Below, piece by piece: positions 36,772 to 45,580 of a stretch of 64,000 nucleotides of DNA. Position 1 is the first letter of the stretch. The number at the start of each line of letters is the position of its first letter. The notes below the pieces were generated by a model, which saw only the letters and a list, made by a program, of their open reading frames with translations, did no database searches and was not told the origin of the DNA. Source of the stretch: Janthinobacterium rivuli (GTDB lineage Bacteria > Pseudomonadota > Gammaproteobacteria > Burkholderiales > Burkholderiaceae_D); NCBI RefSeq assembly GCF_009208735.1, contig NZ_WFLJ01000014.1, positions 1 to 64,000 on the forward strand, given 5' to 3'. Both the position numbers and the translations under genes were made by a program.

Positions 36772-37512
36772 TTGCGTAATATTTCCCTGTTCCTGCGATC
36801 CCTGCTGTTCATGATCATCATGATCGTGGCCACCATCGTCTGGGCCTGCGTGTGCTTTTTTGCCGCGCCATTGAGCTACAACAAGCGCTATTGGGTCACC
36901 TCGCGCTGGAACGTGTTTATCCTGTGGTGTGCCAAGGTCATTTGCGGCATCCGCTATGAAGTCAAGGGGGCCGAGAATTTCCCCGATGCGCCGGCCATCG
37001 TGCTGTCGAAGCACCAGTCGGCCTGGGAAACCATCTTCTTGCTGCCCAGCCTTCCGCGCCCGCTCGTGTATGTGTTCAAGAAGGAGATTTTGTACATCCC
37101 GTTTTTCGGCTGGGCCATGGCGCTGCTGCGCATGATCCCCATCGACCGCAAACAGGGCAAGCATGCGTTCAAGAGCGTCGTCGCGCATGGCAAGCGCCGC
37201 CTGGCCGATGGCCAATGGATTATCATGTTCCCGGAAGGCACTCGCATTCCCGTGGGCCAGGCAGGCAAGTACAAGAGCGGCGGCACGCGTCTGGCCATCG
37301 CCACAGGCGCCGTGGTGGTGCCGATTGCGCATAATTCAGGCGAGTGCTGGCCCAAGCAGTCATTCCTCAAACGCCCGGGACTGATCACCGTCTCGATAGG
37401 CAAACCGATTTCGCCGGAAGGGCAAACCCCGGACAGCATGATGCAACAGGTGGAAAATTGGATAGAATCAGAAATGCGCGTCATTTCGCCTCACGCCTAC
37501 AACGCTTGCTAG
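36772..37512 (+). CDS. plsC: PlsC-family 1-acylglycerol-3-phosphate O-acyltransferase
   Basis: Inner-membrane acyltransferase making phosphatidic acid. 246 residues with an N-terminal membrane helix, HQSAWE at 81-86 (HX4E in place of the usual HX4D, a variant common in this lineage), YIPFFGWAMALLRMIPIDR and MFPEGTR at 152-158. The start is a TTG with GGAG 7 nt upstream. It lies 17 bp after gmhB. A second, unlinked PlsC-family gene occurs at 49508. Confidence 0.9.
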   Translation: MRNISLFLRSLLFMIIMIVATIVWACVCFFAAPLSYNKRYWVTSRWNVFILWCAKVICGIRYEVKGAENFPDAPAIVLSKHQSAWETIFLLPSLPRPLVYVFKKEILYIPFFGWAMALLRMIPIDRKQGKHAFKSVVAHGKRRLADGQWIIMFPEGTRIPVGQAGKYKSGGTRLAIATGAVVVPIAHNSGECWPKQSFLKRPGLITVSIGKPISPEGQTPDSMMQQVENWIESEMRVISPHAYNAC

Positions 37513-37556
37513 ACGGCATCAGCGCGGTCATCCAGGAGCCGACCCTGCGCCAGCAG

Positions 37557-38480
37557 ATGAAGACCATCAAGGTCGGCGACCAGCAACTGGATTTGTTCGC
37601 GCATGACGTCTCGACCAGCACGCCCCCGGCGGTGCGCCCCACGGCACCGCCAGCGCCGCCCGTGGCGCCACCGTTAGTGGCCCCCGCGCCCCCCATCGTT
37701 CGTCCCGCCCCGCCTCCCCTGCCTTCCCCGCCACGCACCGCAGACGGCCCGCCGCTGCGCCAGCTGCAGCTGGGCAGCCACCTCGTCGAATTCGCCCTGC
37801 GGCGCTCCACGCGCCGCTCCATCGGCTTCATGATCGACGATAACGGCTTGCGCGTGACCGCGCCCAAGCGCGTCACCCTGGCCGAAATCGACAACGCCAT
37901 CCGCGCCAAGCAAGGCTGGATCGTCTCGAAACTGCTGGAACGGGGCGAACGCAAGGTACAGCGCCAGCAGCGCCCGCCCGTGGCATGGGTCGACGGCGCC
38001 GTGCTGCCGTATCTTGGCGGCGACATCACCTTGCGCCTGCACCAGGCGCCGCGCCACCGCGCCAGCTTCCAGCGCGAGACGAACGAACTGCACGTATGGG
38101 TCACGCCCACGGGCAGCGAGCAGCAGTTGAAGGAAAAAGTGAAGGGTTGGTTCCAGCACGAGGCGCGCCAGCTGTTCGAGTCGCGCCTGGACCTGTATGC
38201 GGACAAGCTGGGCGTGCGCTACGATTCATTGTCGCTGTCCTCGGCCGGCACACGCTGGGGCAGCTGCACCATTGAGCGCAAGATCCGCCTGAACTGGCGC
38301 CTGATCCACTTTTCGCTGCCGCTGATCGACTACGTGGTGGCGCACGAACTGTCGCACCTGCTGGAAATGAACCACAGCCCCCGCTTCTGGGCCACCGTGG
38401 AATCGATCTATCCCGATTACGATGGCGCCAAGCAGGCGCTGAGAAAACGCTCGCAGGAGCTTCCCGTCCTGTTCGCGTAA
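37557..38480 (+). CDS. YgjP-like zinc metallopeptidase
   Basis: Cytoplasmic predicted metalloprotease of the COG1451 (YgjP/DUF45) family. About 307 residues: a proline/alanine-rich linker at about 25-65, then the YgjP domain with RRSTRRSIGFMID, TRWGSC and the zinc site H263, E264, H267 (VVAHELSHLLEMNHSP) and H273. WGSC before HExxH is the family mark. The start is uncertain: the chosen ATG lacks a clear ribosome binding site, and the frame extends upstream into plsC. It converges with waaA. Confidence 0.82.
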   Translation: MKTIKVGDQQLDLFAHDVSTSTPPAVRPTAPPAPPVAPPLVAPAPPIVRPAPPPLPSPPRTADGPPLRQLQLGSHLVEFALRRSTRRSIGFMIDDNGLRVTAPKRVTLAEIDNAIRAKQGWIVSKLLERGERKVQRQQRPPVAWVDGAVLPYLGGDITLRLHQAPRHRASFQRETNELHVWVTPTGSEQQLKEKVKGWFQHEARQLFESRLDLYADKLGVRYDSLSLSSAGTRWGSCTIERKIRLNWRLIHFSLPLIDYVVAHELSHLLEMNHSPRFWATVESIYPDYDGAKQALRKRSQELPVLFA

Positions 38481-38498
38481 ACAACATTGTCGGCAATA

Positions 38499-39773
38499 TT
38501 ACGGCAACAGGGGCTTGATGGCCGCTATCGTGCGCGGCGTGGCGCCCCGGTGCTGGTTGGCAAACGCCAGCGCCTTTTGTCCCATCGACGATAACCGCGC
38601 CCGGTCTTGCAGCAGCGCCGCCGCCTGCATCATCAGCGCGTCGGCATCCGCCACCAGCGCGGCGCCGCCGGCGGCAATCGCCTGCTCGGTGACCAGCGCA
38701 AAGTTGAAGGTGTGCGGGCCGATAAGCACGGGCTTGCCCAGCGCCGCCGGCTCGATCAGGTTCTGCCCGCCCAGCGGCAGCAGGCTGCCGCCCACAAAAG
38801 CGCAATCGCAGGCCGCGTAATAGGCAAACATCTCGCCCATCGAATCGCCCAGCAGCACCTGCGTGCCTGCGGCAACGGCGTCGTCCTGCGCCAGGCCGGA
38901 CCTGCGCTGCACGGCCAGGCCGTGCGCGGCGACCAGTTTTTCCACTTCGTCGAAGCGCTGCGGATGGCGCGGCACGATCAGCAGCAGCGCATTTTCCGGC
39001 AGGCTGGCGCGGCCCAAGGCTGCAAGAATCAGTTGTTCTTCCCCTTCGCGCGTGCTGGCGCACAGCAGCACGGGTCTTGTTCCTATAGCGCCGCGCAGCC
39101 AGGCGCCCGTCGCCAGCGCCGCCTCGGGCACGACGACGTCGAACTTGATGCTGCCCGTGACGACCACGCCCCGCACGCCCAGCTGGCGCACGCGATCGGC
39201 GTCGTCCTGCGTCTGCGCCGCCACCAGGGTGATGCCGCGCGCCGCATCGGCAATCAGTTTGCCCAGGCGCTGCGCCTTGCCCAGCGAGCGTTGCGACAGG
39301 CGCGCATTGGCCAGCACCACGGGCACTTTGTAGCGATTGCATTGGTGGATCAGATTCGGCCACACTTCCGTCTCCATCAGGATGCAGATGCGCGGCGCGA
39401 AATGGCGGATGAATCGGGCCGGCATGGCGCCCGTGTCATACGGCAAATAGCTTTGCACCAGGCGCGCGCCGTGTCTGGCGAACAGGGATTTTCCCGTGGC
39501 ACGCCCCGTCGGCGTCATGTGCGTGAGAACGATGCGGCACGCCGGCCATGCGGCCAGCAGCGCATCGATCAGCGGCTCGGCCGCGCGCGTCTCGCCGACG
39601 GAGACGGCATGCAGCCAGATGGTGTCCGTCGCAGGTGTCGACTGGCGCCCGTAAAAGCCCAGGCGTTCGCCCCAGTGCTGGCGGTAGCCGGGTTCCTGGC
39701 GTCCGCGCAGCCACAATCGCGCCAGCACCAGGGGCAAGGCCAGCCACCAGGCAAGGGTATAAAGAAGTCGCAT
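38499..39773 (-). CDS. waaA: WaaA, 3-deoxy-D-manno-octulosonic acid (Kdo) transferase
   Basis: Transfers Kdo from CMP-Kdo to lipid A precursor at the inner membrane. 424 residues, usual length. An N-terminal membrane anchor (LLYTLAWWLALPLVLARLWLRG), then GTB halves: WLHAVSVGETRAAEPLI with the catalytic glutamate, TPTGRATGKSLF, METEVWPNLI and GGSLLPLGGQNLIEPAALGKPVLIGPH. The ATG at 39773 is preferred; an open extension to 40181 lies inside waaC and has no family resemblance. 17 bp after the waaC stop. Confidence 0.95.
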   Translation of the reverse strand: MRLLYTLAWWLALPLVLARLWLRGRQEPGYRQHWGERLGFYGRQSTPATDTIWLHAVSVGETRAAEPLIDALLAAWPACRIVLTHMTPTGRATGKSLFARHGARLVQSYLPYDTGAMPARFIRHFAPRICILMETEVWPNLIHQCNRYKVPVVLANARLSQRSLGKAQRLGKLIADAARGITLVAAQTQDDADRVRQLGVRGVVVTGSIKFDVVVPEAALATGAWLRGAIGTRPVLLCASTREGEEQLILAALGRASLPENALLLIVPRHPQRFDEVEKLVAAHGLAVQRRSGLAQDDAVAAGTQVLLGDSMGEMFAYYAACDCAFVGGSLLPLGGQNLIEPAALGKPVLIGPHTFNFALVTEQAIAAGGAALVADADALMMQAAALLQDRARLSSMGQKALAFANQHRGATPRTIAAIKPLLP

Positions 39774-39790
39774 GATAGGTAATGTTGAAG

Positions 39791-40813
39791 TCAGGCGGGC
39801 GGATGGTCGGCCAGCAGGCGCCGTGCCGCGGCCAGCACTTCCGGCACGCCGGGCGGCGCGCCCTTGTCGCCCAGGTTGATGATTTTCGGCGACCAGTTGC
39901 CTTCCGTTTTCCACAGCGGCGAATCGGCATAGATTTCCACTGTCGGACGCACGAAGGCGGCGGCGATATGCGTCAAGCCCGTATCGACACCGATCACCAG
40001 CGCCGCGTGGTGCGCCAGCAGGGTGGCGTCGCCCATCGACAGCTTCGGCAGCACGCGCGCGTTGGGCAGGCTGGCCGCCAGTTGTTCGGCTTCCGCCTTT
40101 TCCTTGGGCGAACCCCAGGGCAGCAGAATCGGCATCGGCGCGAGCGCCTGGCCCAGGGCGATCCAGTTCTGCGGCGCCCATTTCTTGGCGTCGCGCGCCG
40201 TGCCATGGAAATACACGCAGTAGGGCGCCTCGCCCATCCAGTCCGGGCGCGCTTCGCTGCCGGATACTTCCGGCAAGCCGAAATCGGCCGGCGTGTCGAC
40301 CGTGTAGCCGAGTGCCGCGGCGGCAACCAGGCGGCCGCGCGCCACCGCATGCGTGCGCGGGTCGAGCGGGATGCTCTTCGTGTGAAAAATGCGCGAGATG
40401 CCTTCGTAGCCGGAGCCTTCGCTGCCATTGGCCAGGCCGACCTTCTGTCCGCCCGGCGCCAGGCGCGCGGCACCCATGATGATGCCCGTCTTGAGCAAGC
40501 CCTGGGTATCGAACACATAATCGTAATGCGTCTGGCGCAGGTTGCGGAAGAAGGCGGCGATTTCCGCGCGCGTCTCTTTCTTGCCCAGGCTCTTGCGCCA
40601 GCGCCGCAGCGCGAACGGGAAGATGGTACCCACGCGCGGGTTCAGGCGCACCAGGCTGACATAACCCTCCTCGACCACCCAGTCGATGGTCGCGTCCGGA
40701 TAATGGCGGGCGATGTCCGCCACCATCGGCAGGTTATGCAGCACATCGCCCAGCGAAGACACCCGCACCAGCAGGATTTTCAAGGGCGTCTGTGCGCCCG
40801 TTTGGCCGGCCAT
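39791..40813 (-). CDS. waaC: WaaC, lipopolysaccharide heptosyltransferase I
   Basis: Adds the first heptose to Kdo of the LPS inner core. 340 residues, glycosyltransferase family 9: ILLVRVSSLGDVLHNLPMV at the start, FDTQGLLKTGIIMG and VGVDTGLTHIAAAF near the ADP-heptose site. It follows the phosphohexomutase gene by 4 bp and precedes waaA by 17 bp, so the three form one unit for LPS core assembly. Confidence 0.94.
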   Translation of the reverse strand: MAGQTGAQTPLKILLVRVSSLGDVLHNLPMVADIARHYPDATIDWVVEEGYVSLVRLNPRVGTIFPFALRRWRKSLGKKETRAEIAAFFRNLRQTHYDYVFDTQGLLKTGIIMGAARLAPGGQKVGLANGSEGSGYEGISRIFHTKSIPLDPRTHAVARGRLVAAAALGYTVDTPADFGLPEVSGSEARPDWMGEAPYCVYFHGTARDAKKWAPQNWIALGQALAPMPILLPWGSPKEKAEAEQLAASLPNARVLPKLSMGDATLLAHHAALVIGVDTGLTHIAAAFVRPTVEIYADSPLWKTEGNWSPKIINLGDKGAPPGVPEVLAAARRLLADHPPA

Positions 40814-40817
40814 GCTG

Positions 40818-42200
40818 TCAGAACGGCAGGACGGCGTCAGGCTTGGCGGCCAGGATCACGCTCTTGAACTGGCCCTGGATGCGCGCCAGGGCTTCCAGCG
40901 TTTCCGCTTCGAAGCGCATGACGATCACCGGCGTGGTGTTCGACGAGCGGGCCAGGCCGAAGCCGTCCGCGTATTCCACGCGCAAGCCGTCGATGGTGAT
41001 GATCTGTTCATTGCCGGGGAAGACGGCGTCGCGACGCAGCATGTCCATCAGCGCGACGTTCTCCCCTTCCTTCAGCTCCAGATGCAGTTCCGGCGTGCTG
41101 TCGGACTGCGGCAGGGAATTAAGCAAGGCCGATGGATTCGCTTCGCGCGTGAGGATTTCCAGCAGGCGCGCGGCGGAATACAGGCCGTCGTCGAAACCGT
41201 ACCAGCGGTCCTTGAAGAAGATATGCCCGCTCATTTCGCCGCCCAGCGGCGCACCCGTCTCGCGCAGCTTGGCTTTCACCAGCGAGTGGCCCGTCTTGTA
41301 CATCAGCGGCACGCCGCCATGCTTGGTGATCCAGGGCGCCAGGTGGCGCGTGCATTTGACGTCGTACAGGATCTGCGCACCCGGATGGCGGGTCAGCACG
41401 TCGGCCGCGAACAGCATCATCTGGCGGTCAGGGTAGATGATCTGGCCATCCTTGGTGACCACGCCGAGGCGATCGCCGTCGCCGTCGAAAGCGATGCCGA
41501 TTTCCGCGTCCGTCTCGGCCAGGCAGCGGATCAGGTCCTGCAGGTTTTCCGGATGCGCCGGGTCCGGGTGGTGGTTCGGGAAATTGCCATCGACGTCGCA
41601 GAACAGTTCGATGACTTCGCAGCCCATGCCGCGGAACAGGTCGCCCGCGAACGCGCCGGCCACGCCATTGCCGCAGTCGACGGCGATCTTGATCGGGCGC
41701 GCCAGCTTGACGTCGCCCAGGATGCGCTCCAGGTAGGCGGCGCGGATATCGTGCGTGGCATAGCTTCCCGGGGTGGCGCTGGCGCTAACGTCGTGCGCGA
41801 CGATGCTGTGGTACAGCGCCTGGATCGCTTCGCCGTGGATCGCTTCGCCGGCCAGCACCATCTTGAAACCGTTGTAGTCGGGTGGATTATGGCTGCCCGT
41901 GACCATGATGCCGGAGCGCGTGTCGAGCACATTCGTGCCAAAGTACACCATCGGCGTGGCCACCACGCCCAGGTCGATCACGTCGACGCCTGCCGCTTGC
42001 AAGCCCTGCGCCAGCGCCGCCGTCAATTCCGGCCCAGACAGGCGACCATCGCGGCCGATCACGACCCGCTGCTCGCCCTTGGCCAGGGCGGCTTGGCCAA
42101 ATGCCTGACCGATCTTGTGGGCCACGCCGGCATCGAGGGTTTTAGCGATGATGCCGCGAATATCGTAGGCCTTGAAGATCGTTCTGGACAATGGAAGCAT
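40818..42200 (-). CDS. Phosphomannomutase/phosphoglucomutase (AlgC/ManB-like)
   Basis: Alpha-D-phosphohexomutase interconverting hexose 6- and 1-phosphates for LPS and exopolysaccharide precursors. 460 residues: FKAYDIRGI start, phosphoserine S103 in MVTGSHNPPDYNGFKM, magnesium loop DGDGDR at 239-244, and GGEMSGHIFFKDRWYGFDDG for sugar specificity. Length and motifs match AlgC, dual for mannose and glucose. The upstream extension to 42374 has no resemblance. First gene of the unit with waaC and waaA. Confidence 0.92.
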   Translation of the reverse strand: MLPLSRTIFKAYDIRGIIAKTLDAGVAHKIGQAFGQAALAKGEQRVVIGRDGRLSGPELTAALAQGLQAAGVDVIDLGVVATPMVYFGTNVLDTRSGIMVTGSHNPPDYNGFKMVLAGEAIHGEAIQALYHSIVAHDVSASATPGSYATHDIRAAYLERILGDVKLARPIKIAVDCGNGVAGAFAGDLFRGMGCEVIELFCDVDGNFPNHHPDPAHPENLQDLIRCLAETDAEIGIAFDGDGDRLGVVTKDGQIIYPDRQMMLFAADVLTRHPGAQILYDVKCTRHLAPWITKHGGVPLMYKTGHSLVKAKLRETGAPLGGEMSGHIFFKDRWYGFDDGLYSAARLLEILTREANPSALLNSLPQSDSTPELHLELKEGENVALMDMLRRDAVFPGNEQIITIDGLRVEYADGFGLARSSNTTPVIVMRFEAETLEALARIQGQFKSVILAAKPDAVLPF

Positions 42201-42292
42201 GGTGTGGGCGGTATAAGTAAGGGGATAGTAAGGTGCCTGGCAAGGTGCAGCGCGCGGCTGGCGGCTTGCCACTGCGCCAAGAGTATACCGAA

Positions 42293-42601
42293 TTATACGC
42301 GCAGCAGATCGATCGACTTGCCCGATTCCACCCATTGCCTGACCCACAGCGGCTGGCGGCCACGGCCTGTCCATTGCTCGGTCGCATTGTCAGGATGGCG
42401 GTAACGCACCGCGACTTTGCCCGCGCGCGGGTGCAAGCCGTCGATTATCAGCTGTTTCAGCGGAATACCCGCCTGCTGCGCGATGGCCATGATCTGTTCG
42501 CGCGCCTTGTTCAAGTCTTCACGCTCGCGGCTGTTCAATTCCCGCTTGACATTATCTTCCAGCTTGCGCAATTCCAGCATCGTCATCGTAGACAAATCCA
42601 T
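42293..42601 (-). CDS. H-NS family nucleoid protein
   Basis: DNA-binding silencer that prefers curved A/T-rich DNA. 102 residues: N-terminal coiled coil for dimerisation (MLELRKLEDNVKRELNSREREDLNKAREQI) and the C-terminal DNA-binding core RYRHPDNATEQWTGRGRQPLWV, with GRGRQP as the AT-hook-like loop. ATG at 42601 is preferred to 42610 because AAAGG lies 9 nt before it and directly abuts the other. Preceded by an A/T-rich region that could be its own target. Small H-NS paralogues are numerous in this group. Confidence 0.9.
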   Translation of the reverse strand: MDLSTMTMLELRKLEDNVKRELNSREREDLNKAREQIMAIAQQAGIPLKQLIIDGLHPRAGKVAVRYRHPDNATEQWTGRGRQPLWVRQWVESGKSIDLLRV

Positions 42602-43057
42602 CCCGTACATCCTTTACATTAATTTAAATAATAAAATAGGCGTGAAATATACTACATTGTATAAATATCCGCGCACCGCAGCATAATCCGTCGTCATTTG
42701 AATCACGGCCATCGACTTATTTATCTTCTCAATATGAAGATTCAATGAGGAATATGCCGAAAGCGCGCGTGAAAACATAAATAAACAGGGATGGCTGGCG
42801 TTCCGGATTGCCCGCGCATGCCGCCTGCGAGGCTGCAATGGCGCGGCTATTCATTCAGAAAACGCGCAGGTGGATTAATATCGATGCACGCCAGCGGGAA
42901 ATGAAGACCATTCAATCGCCCGGCGGCATAATCGGCAACGATTTTTTTCTCTCCCCTTGGCCGCGCGCGCAATTGCTCACGGACCAGCAATGCACCCGAC
43001 GCCCAGGAGCTGGCATGCTTATAATGCAGGCGCGTAGTTCACTTCACCCCGGCACAT
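42602..43057. other. 456-bp intergenic region with divergent promoters
   Basis: The left 180 bp are strongly A/T-rich against the surrounding G/C and hold the promoter of the H-NS gene on the minus strand; the right end holds the apaH promoter. Short frames lack family resemblance. No RNA gene recognised. Confidence 0.45.
43020..43025 (+). promoter_or_regulatory. Perfect -10 box TATAAT upstream of apaH
   Basis: TATAAT 33 bp before the apaH ATG; no clear -35 at 16-18 bp spacing. Confidence 0.5.
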
Positions 43058-43897
43058 ATGAAAACTTACTTTATCGGCGATTTGCAAGGCTGCCATGCAC
43101 AAACCGTCGAACTGATCGAACGGATCCAGGCGGCGGCAAGCGGCCCGTACCGCCTGCTGTTCGCGGGCGACCTGATCAATCGAGGCCCGGCCTCGCTGGC
43201 CACCCTGCGCCACGTGCATGCGCTGGCGCAGCAGGGCCTGGCCGACAGCGTCCTGGGCAACCATGACTTGCACCTGCTGGCCGTGGCCAACGGCATCCGG
43301 CCCGAGCATGCGTCCGATACGCTGGCCGAGATCCTCGACGCCCCCGACCGCGATGAGTTGATCACCTGGCTGCGCCAGCGGCCACTGGCGCTGGCGCACG
43401 ACGGCCATGTGCTCGTGCATGCGGGCCTGCTGCCGCAATGGAGCGCGGCCCAGGCCCTGTCGCTGAGCGGGGAAGTGTCCGCCATGCTGCGCAGCGACGG
43501 CTGGATAGCCTTCCTGCGCAGCATGTACGGCAACGAGCCGGCCGCCTGGCGCGACGACCTGCAGGGCGCCGACCGGCTGCGCTGCATCGTCAACGCCATG
43601 ACGCGGCTGCGCTTTTGCACGCCGGACGGCGTGATGGACTTCAAGATGAAGGAGAGCGGCAGCGCGCCGCCCGGTTCCGCCATGCTGCCCTGGTTCGACG
43701 TGCCGGGCCGGCAAAGCGCCAACGACACCATCGTCTTCGGCCACTGGTCGGCGCTGGGATTGCAGTTGCGGGAACGCCTGATCGGCCTCGATAGCGGCTG
43801 CGTCTGGGGCGGCAAGCTGTCGGCCGTGTGCCTGGAAGACCGCTCGCTGCTGCAGGTCGACTGTCCCGCCTTCCAGCAGCACAGCGGCAAGCGGTGA
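43058..43897 (+). CDS. apaH: ApaH, symmetrical bis(5'-nucleosyl)-tetraphosphatase
   Basis: Hydrolyses Ap4A to two ADP and removes Np4-type caps from RNA. 279 residues of calcineurin-like phosphoesterase: [29 protein letters not shown] and VFGHWSALG carry the metal ligands. HLPHGLP-like end is typical. Motifs and length match bacterial ApaH. It stands alone, followed by 90 bp before the divergent-function AraC gene on the same strand. Confidence 0.93.
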   Translation: MKTYFIGDLQGCHAQTVELIERIQAAASGPYRLLFAGDLINRGPASLATLRHVHALAQQGLADSVLGNHDLHLLAVANGIRPEHASDTLAEILDAPDRDELITWLRQRPLALAHDGHVLVHAGLLPQWSAAQALSLSGEVSAMLRSDGWIAFLRSMYGNEPAAWRDDLQGADRLRCIVNAMTRLRFCTPDGVMDFKMKESGSAPPGSAMLPWFDVPGRQSANDTIVFGHWSALGLQLRERLIGLDSGCVWGGKLSAVCLEDRSLLQVDCPAFQQHSGKR

Positions 43898-43986
43898 ACT
43901 GCATGGCGCGCATATGCTTAGTCGAAATCGGTCGTTGGCCTTGCCGCGCATGGCCCGTATGATGGCGCTTTTGCCATTGCGATCCC

Positions 43987-44907
43987 ATGCATCCTGATAC
44001 CGACAGACTGGCGCGCTGGCTGCTCGGCAGCCTGGAACTCGACACCGCCGTCCTGCATGTGGGCCAGTACTGCGGCCGTTGGCGCGCTTCCACGGCGGGC
44101 CGGGAACTGGGCAGCTTTCACCTGGTGCTCGATGGCCACTGCTATCTGCATCTCGACGGGGCGGCGCCGATTGCGCTCGGCCCGCGCGACGGCGTCTTCC
44201 TGCTGCGCGACTTGCCGCACTTCCTCAGCCCCCACAGCGACCCGCTGCAGGCGGTGAGCGCGCAAGCCATGCTGCCGTTGCGATCGCCCACGGAGCGGCC
44301 GGCGACGGCGCTGGCCTGCGGCTTCTTTCAATTTCGCGGCGCCCTCTCCGCGCTGATCGTCGACTCCTTCCCGCCGTATCTGCTGATACGCGGCGATGCG
44401 CCCGCCTTCAGCGCCGCCGCCGCGCTGTTCGACCTGATCCTGGCGGAAGCGGGCGGCGATCCGGAACAGCCGTCGCCGCTCATCGCGCGTCTGGTCGAAC
44501 TGCTGTTCTTTTACCTGATCCGCCATGTGGCGCAGGGCGAGCAGGTGGCGGCCGGCCTGCTGTCGCTGCTGCACCAGCCCGCATTTTCGCCGCTGCTCGA
44601 GCGCATGCTCGACGCCCCCGCCGACGACTGGTCGATCGAGAACATGGCCAAGGCGGCCTGCATGTCGCGCGCCAGCTTCTGCAAGCATTTCGCCAGCGCC
44701 AGCGGCCACTCGCCGGCCCAGTTCCTGCTCCTGCTGCGCATGAAGATCGCGGCGCGGCGCCTGCACGACGGCGTCTCCGTCGAACGCGCGGCCGAACTGG
44801 TGGGTTACCGCTCGCACGCCGCCTTTACGCGCGCCTTCAAGCGGGTCACGGGCGAGCAGCCGGGCGCCTACCGGCGCGACCAGCGCCAGCGCCAGCTGGC
44901 CAGCTAA
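43987..44907 (+). CDS. AraC-family regulator with cupin-type N-domain
   Basis: 306 residues. The N-terminal two thirds are a cupin-like sensor (HLVLDGHCYLHLDGAAPIALGPRDGVFLLRDLPH), of the AraC_binding_6 type; the C-terminal 100 residues hold two helix-turn-helix motifs (WSIENMAKAACMSRASFCKHFASASGHSP and VERAAELVGYRSHAAFTRAFKRVTGEQPGAYR). It lies 118 bp before an AhpD-like gene and a downstream oxidoreductase/ABC cluster on the same strand, so it probably regulates them. Inducer unknown. Confidence 0.88.
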   Translation: MHPDTDRLARWLLGSLELDTAVLHVGQYCGRWRASTAGRELGSFHLVLDGHCYLHLDGAAPIALGPRDGVFLLRDLPHFLSPHSDPLQAVSAQAMLPLRSPTERPATALACGFFQFRGALSALIVDSFPPYLLIRGDAPAFSAAAALFDLILAEAGGDPEQPSPLIARLVELLFFYLIRHVAQGEQVAAGLLSLLHQPAFSPLLERMLDAPADDWSIENMAKAACMSRASFCKHFASASGHSPAQFLLLLRMKIAARRLHDGVSVERAAELVGYRSHAAFTRAFKRVTGEQPGAYRRDQRQRQLAS

Positions 44908-45024
44908 ATCAAGAATCACACAATCGCAGACGAACGAGCACAAAAGGACGACGCTGACGTCTGTTACCTGCACGGCATGGCCGATATAATGACCGGGTGA
45001 CTTACTAACTTAGCAAGGTACCCC

Positions 45025-45579
45025 ATGTCCCGTCTGACGCTGCACACTCTCGATACCGCCCCGGCCGACAGCCGTCCCTTCGTGGAAAAGGCCATCGCCA
45101 ACAATGGCTTCCTGCCCAACCTGATCGGCGTGCTGGCCAACGCCCCGCTGGCCCTGGAAACCTATCTGACCGTCTCCGGCATCAATGCGCGCGCCAGCTT
45201 GAGTCTGATGGAACGCGAAGTGGTGCAGATCACGGCCGCGCGCATCCATGGCTGCGATTTCTGCATCGCCGGCCATAGCGCCATCTCGCTGAAAAAAGCG
45301 GGCCAGAGGCCCGATACCGTGCGCGCGCTGCAGCATGGCCAGCCGACGGGCGACACAAAGCTCGACGCCGTCGCCGCCTTCGCCACGGCCGTCATCGCCA
45401 CGCGCGGCGCCGTCAGCGACGCCGAATATCAAACCTTCCTGGCGGCCGGCTACAACGAACAGCAGGCGCTGGAAGTGGTGCTGGGCATCAGCCTGGCCAC
45501 CCTGTGCAATTTCTCCAACAGCCTGGCCGGCACGCCCGTCAATCCGCAATTGACGCCCTACCTGCCTGGCGCCGTCTGA
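45025..45579 (+). CDS. Carboxymuconolactone decarboxylase / AhpD-like protein
   Basis: 184 residues of the carboxymuconolactone-decarboxylase fold. C77, C80 and H84 in HGCDFCIAGHSA form the AhpD-type redox centre, so a peroxidase or thiol-dependent role is more likely than lactone decarboxylation. EREVVQITAARIHGC is the family signature. No signal peptide. Ends 1 bp before the acyl-CoA-dehydrogenase-like gene. Function unknown, probably protects or recycles in the pathway below. Confidence 0.85.
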   Translation: MSRLTLHTLDTAPADSRPFVEKAIANNGFLPNLIGVLANAPLALETYLTVSGINARASLSLMEREVVQITAARIHGCDFCIAGHSAISLKKAGQRPDTVRALQHGQPTGDTKLDAVAAFATAVIATRGAVSDAEYQTFLAAGYNEQQALEVVLGISLATLCNFSNSLAGTPVNPQLTPYLPGAV

Positions 45580-45580
45580 C

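Noticed and set aside
38499-40181. Longer version of waaA extending into waaC
   Set aside because: The extra 136 codons overlap an intact waaC and do not resemble Kdo transferases; length with the ATG at 39773 is standard.
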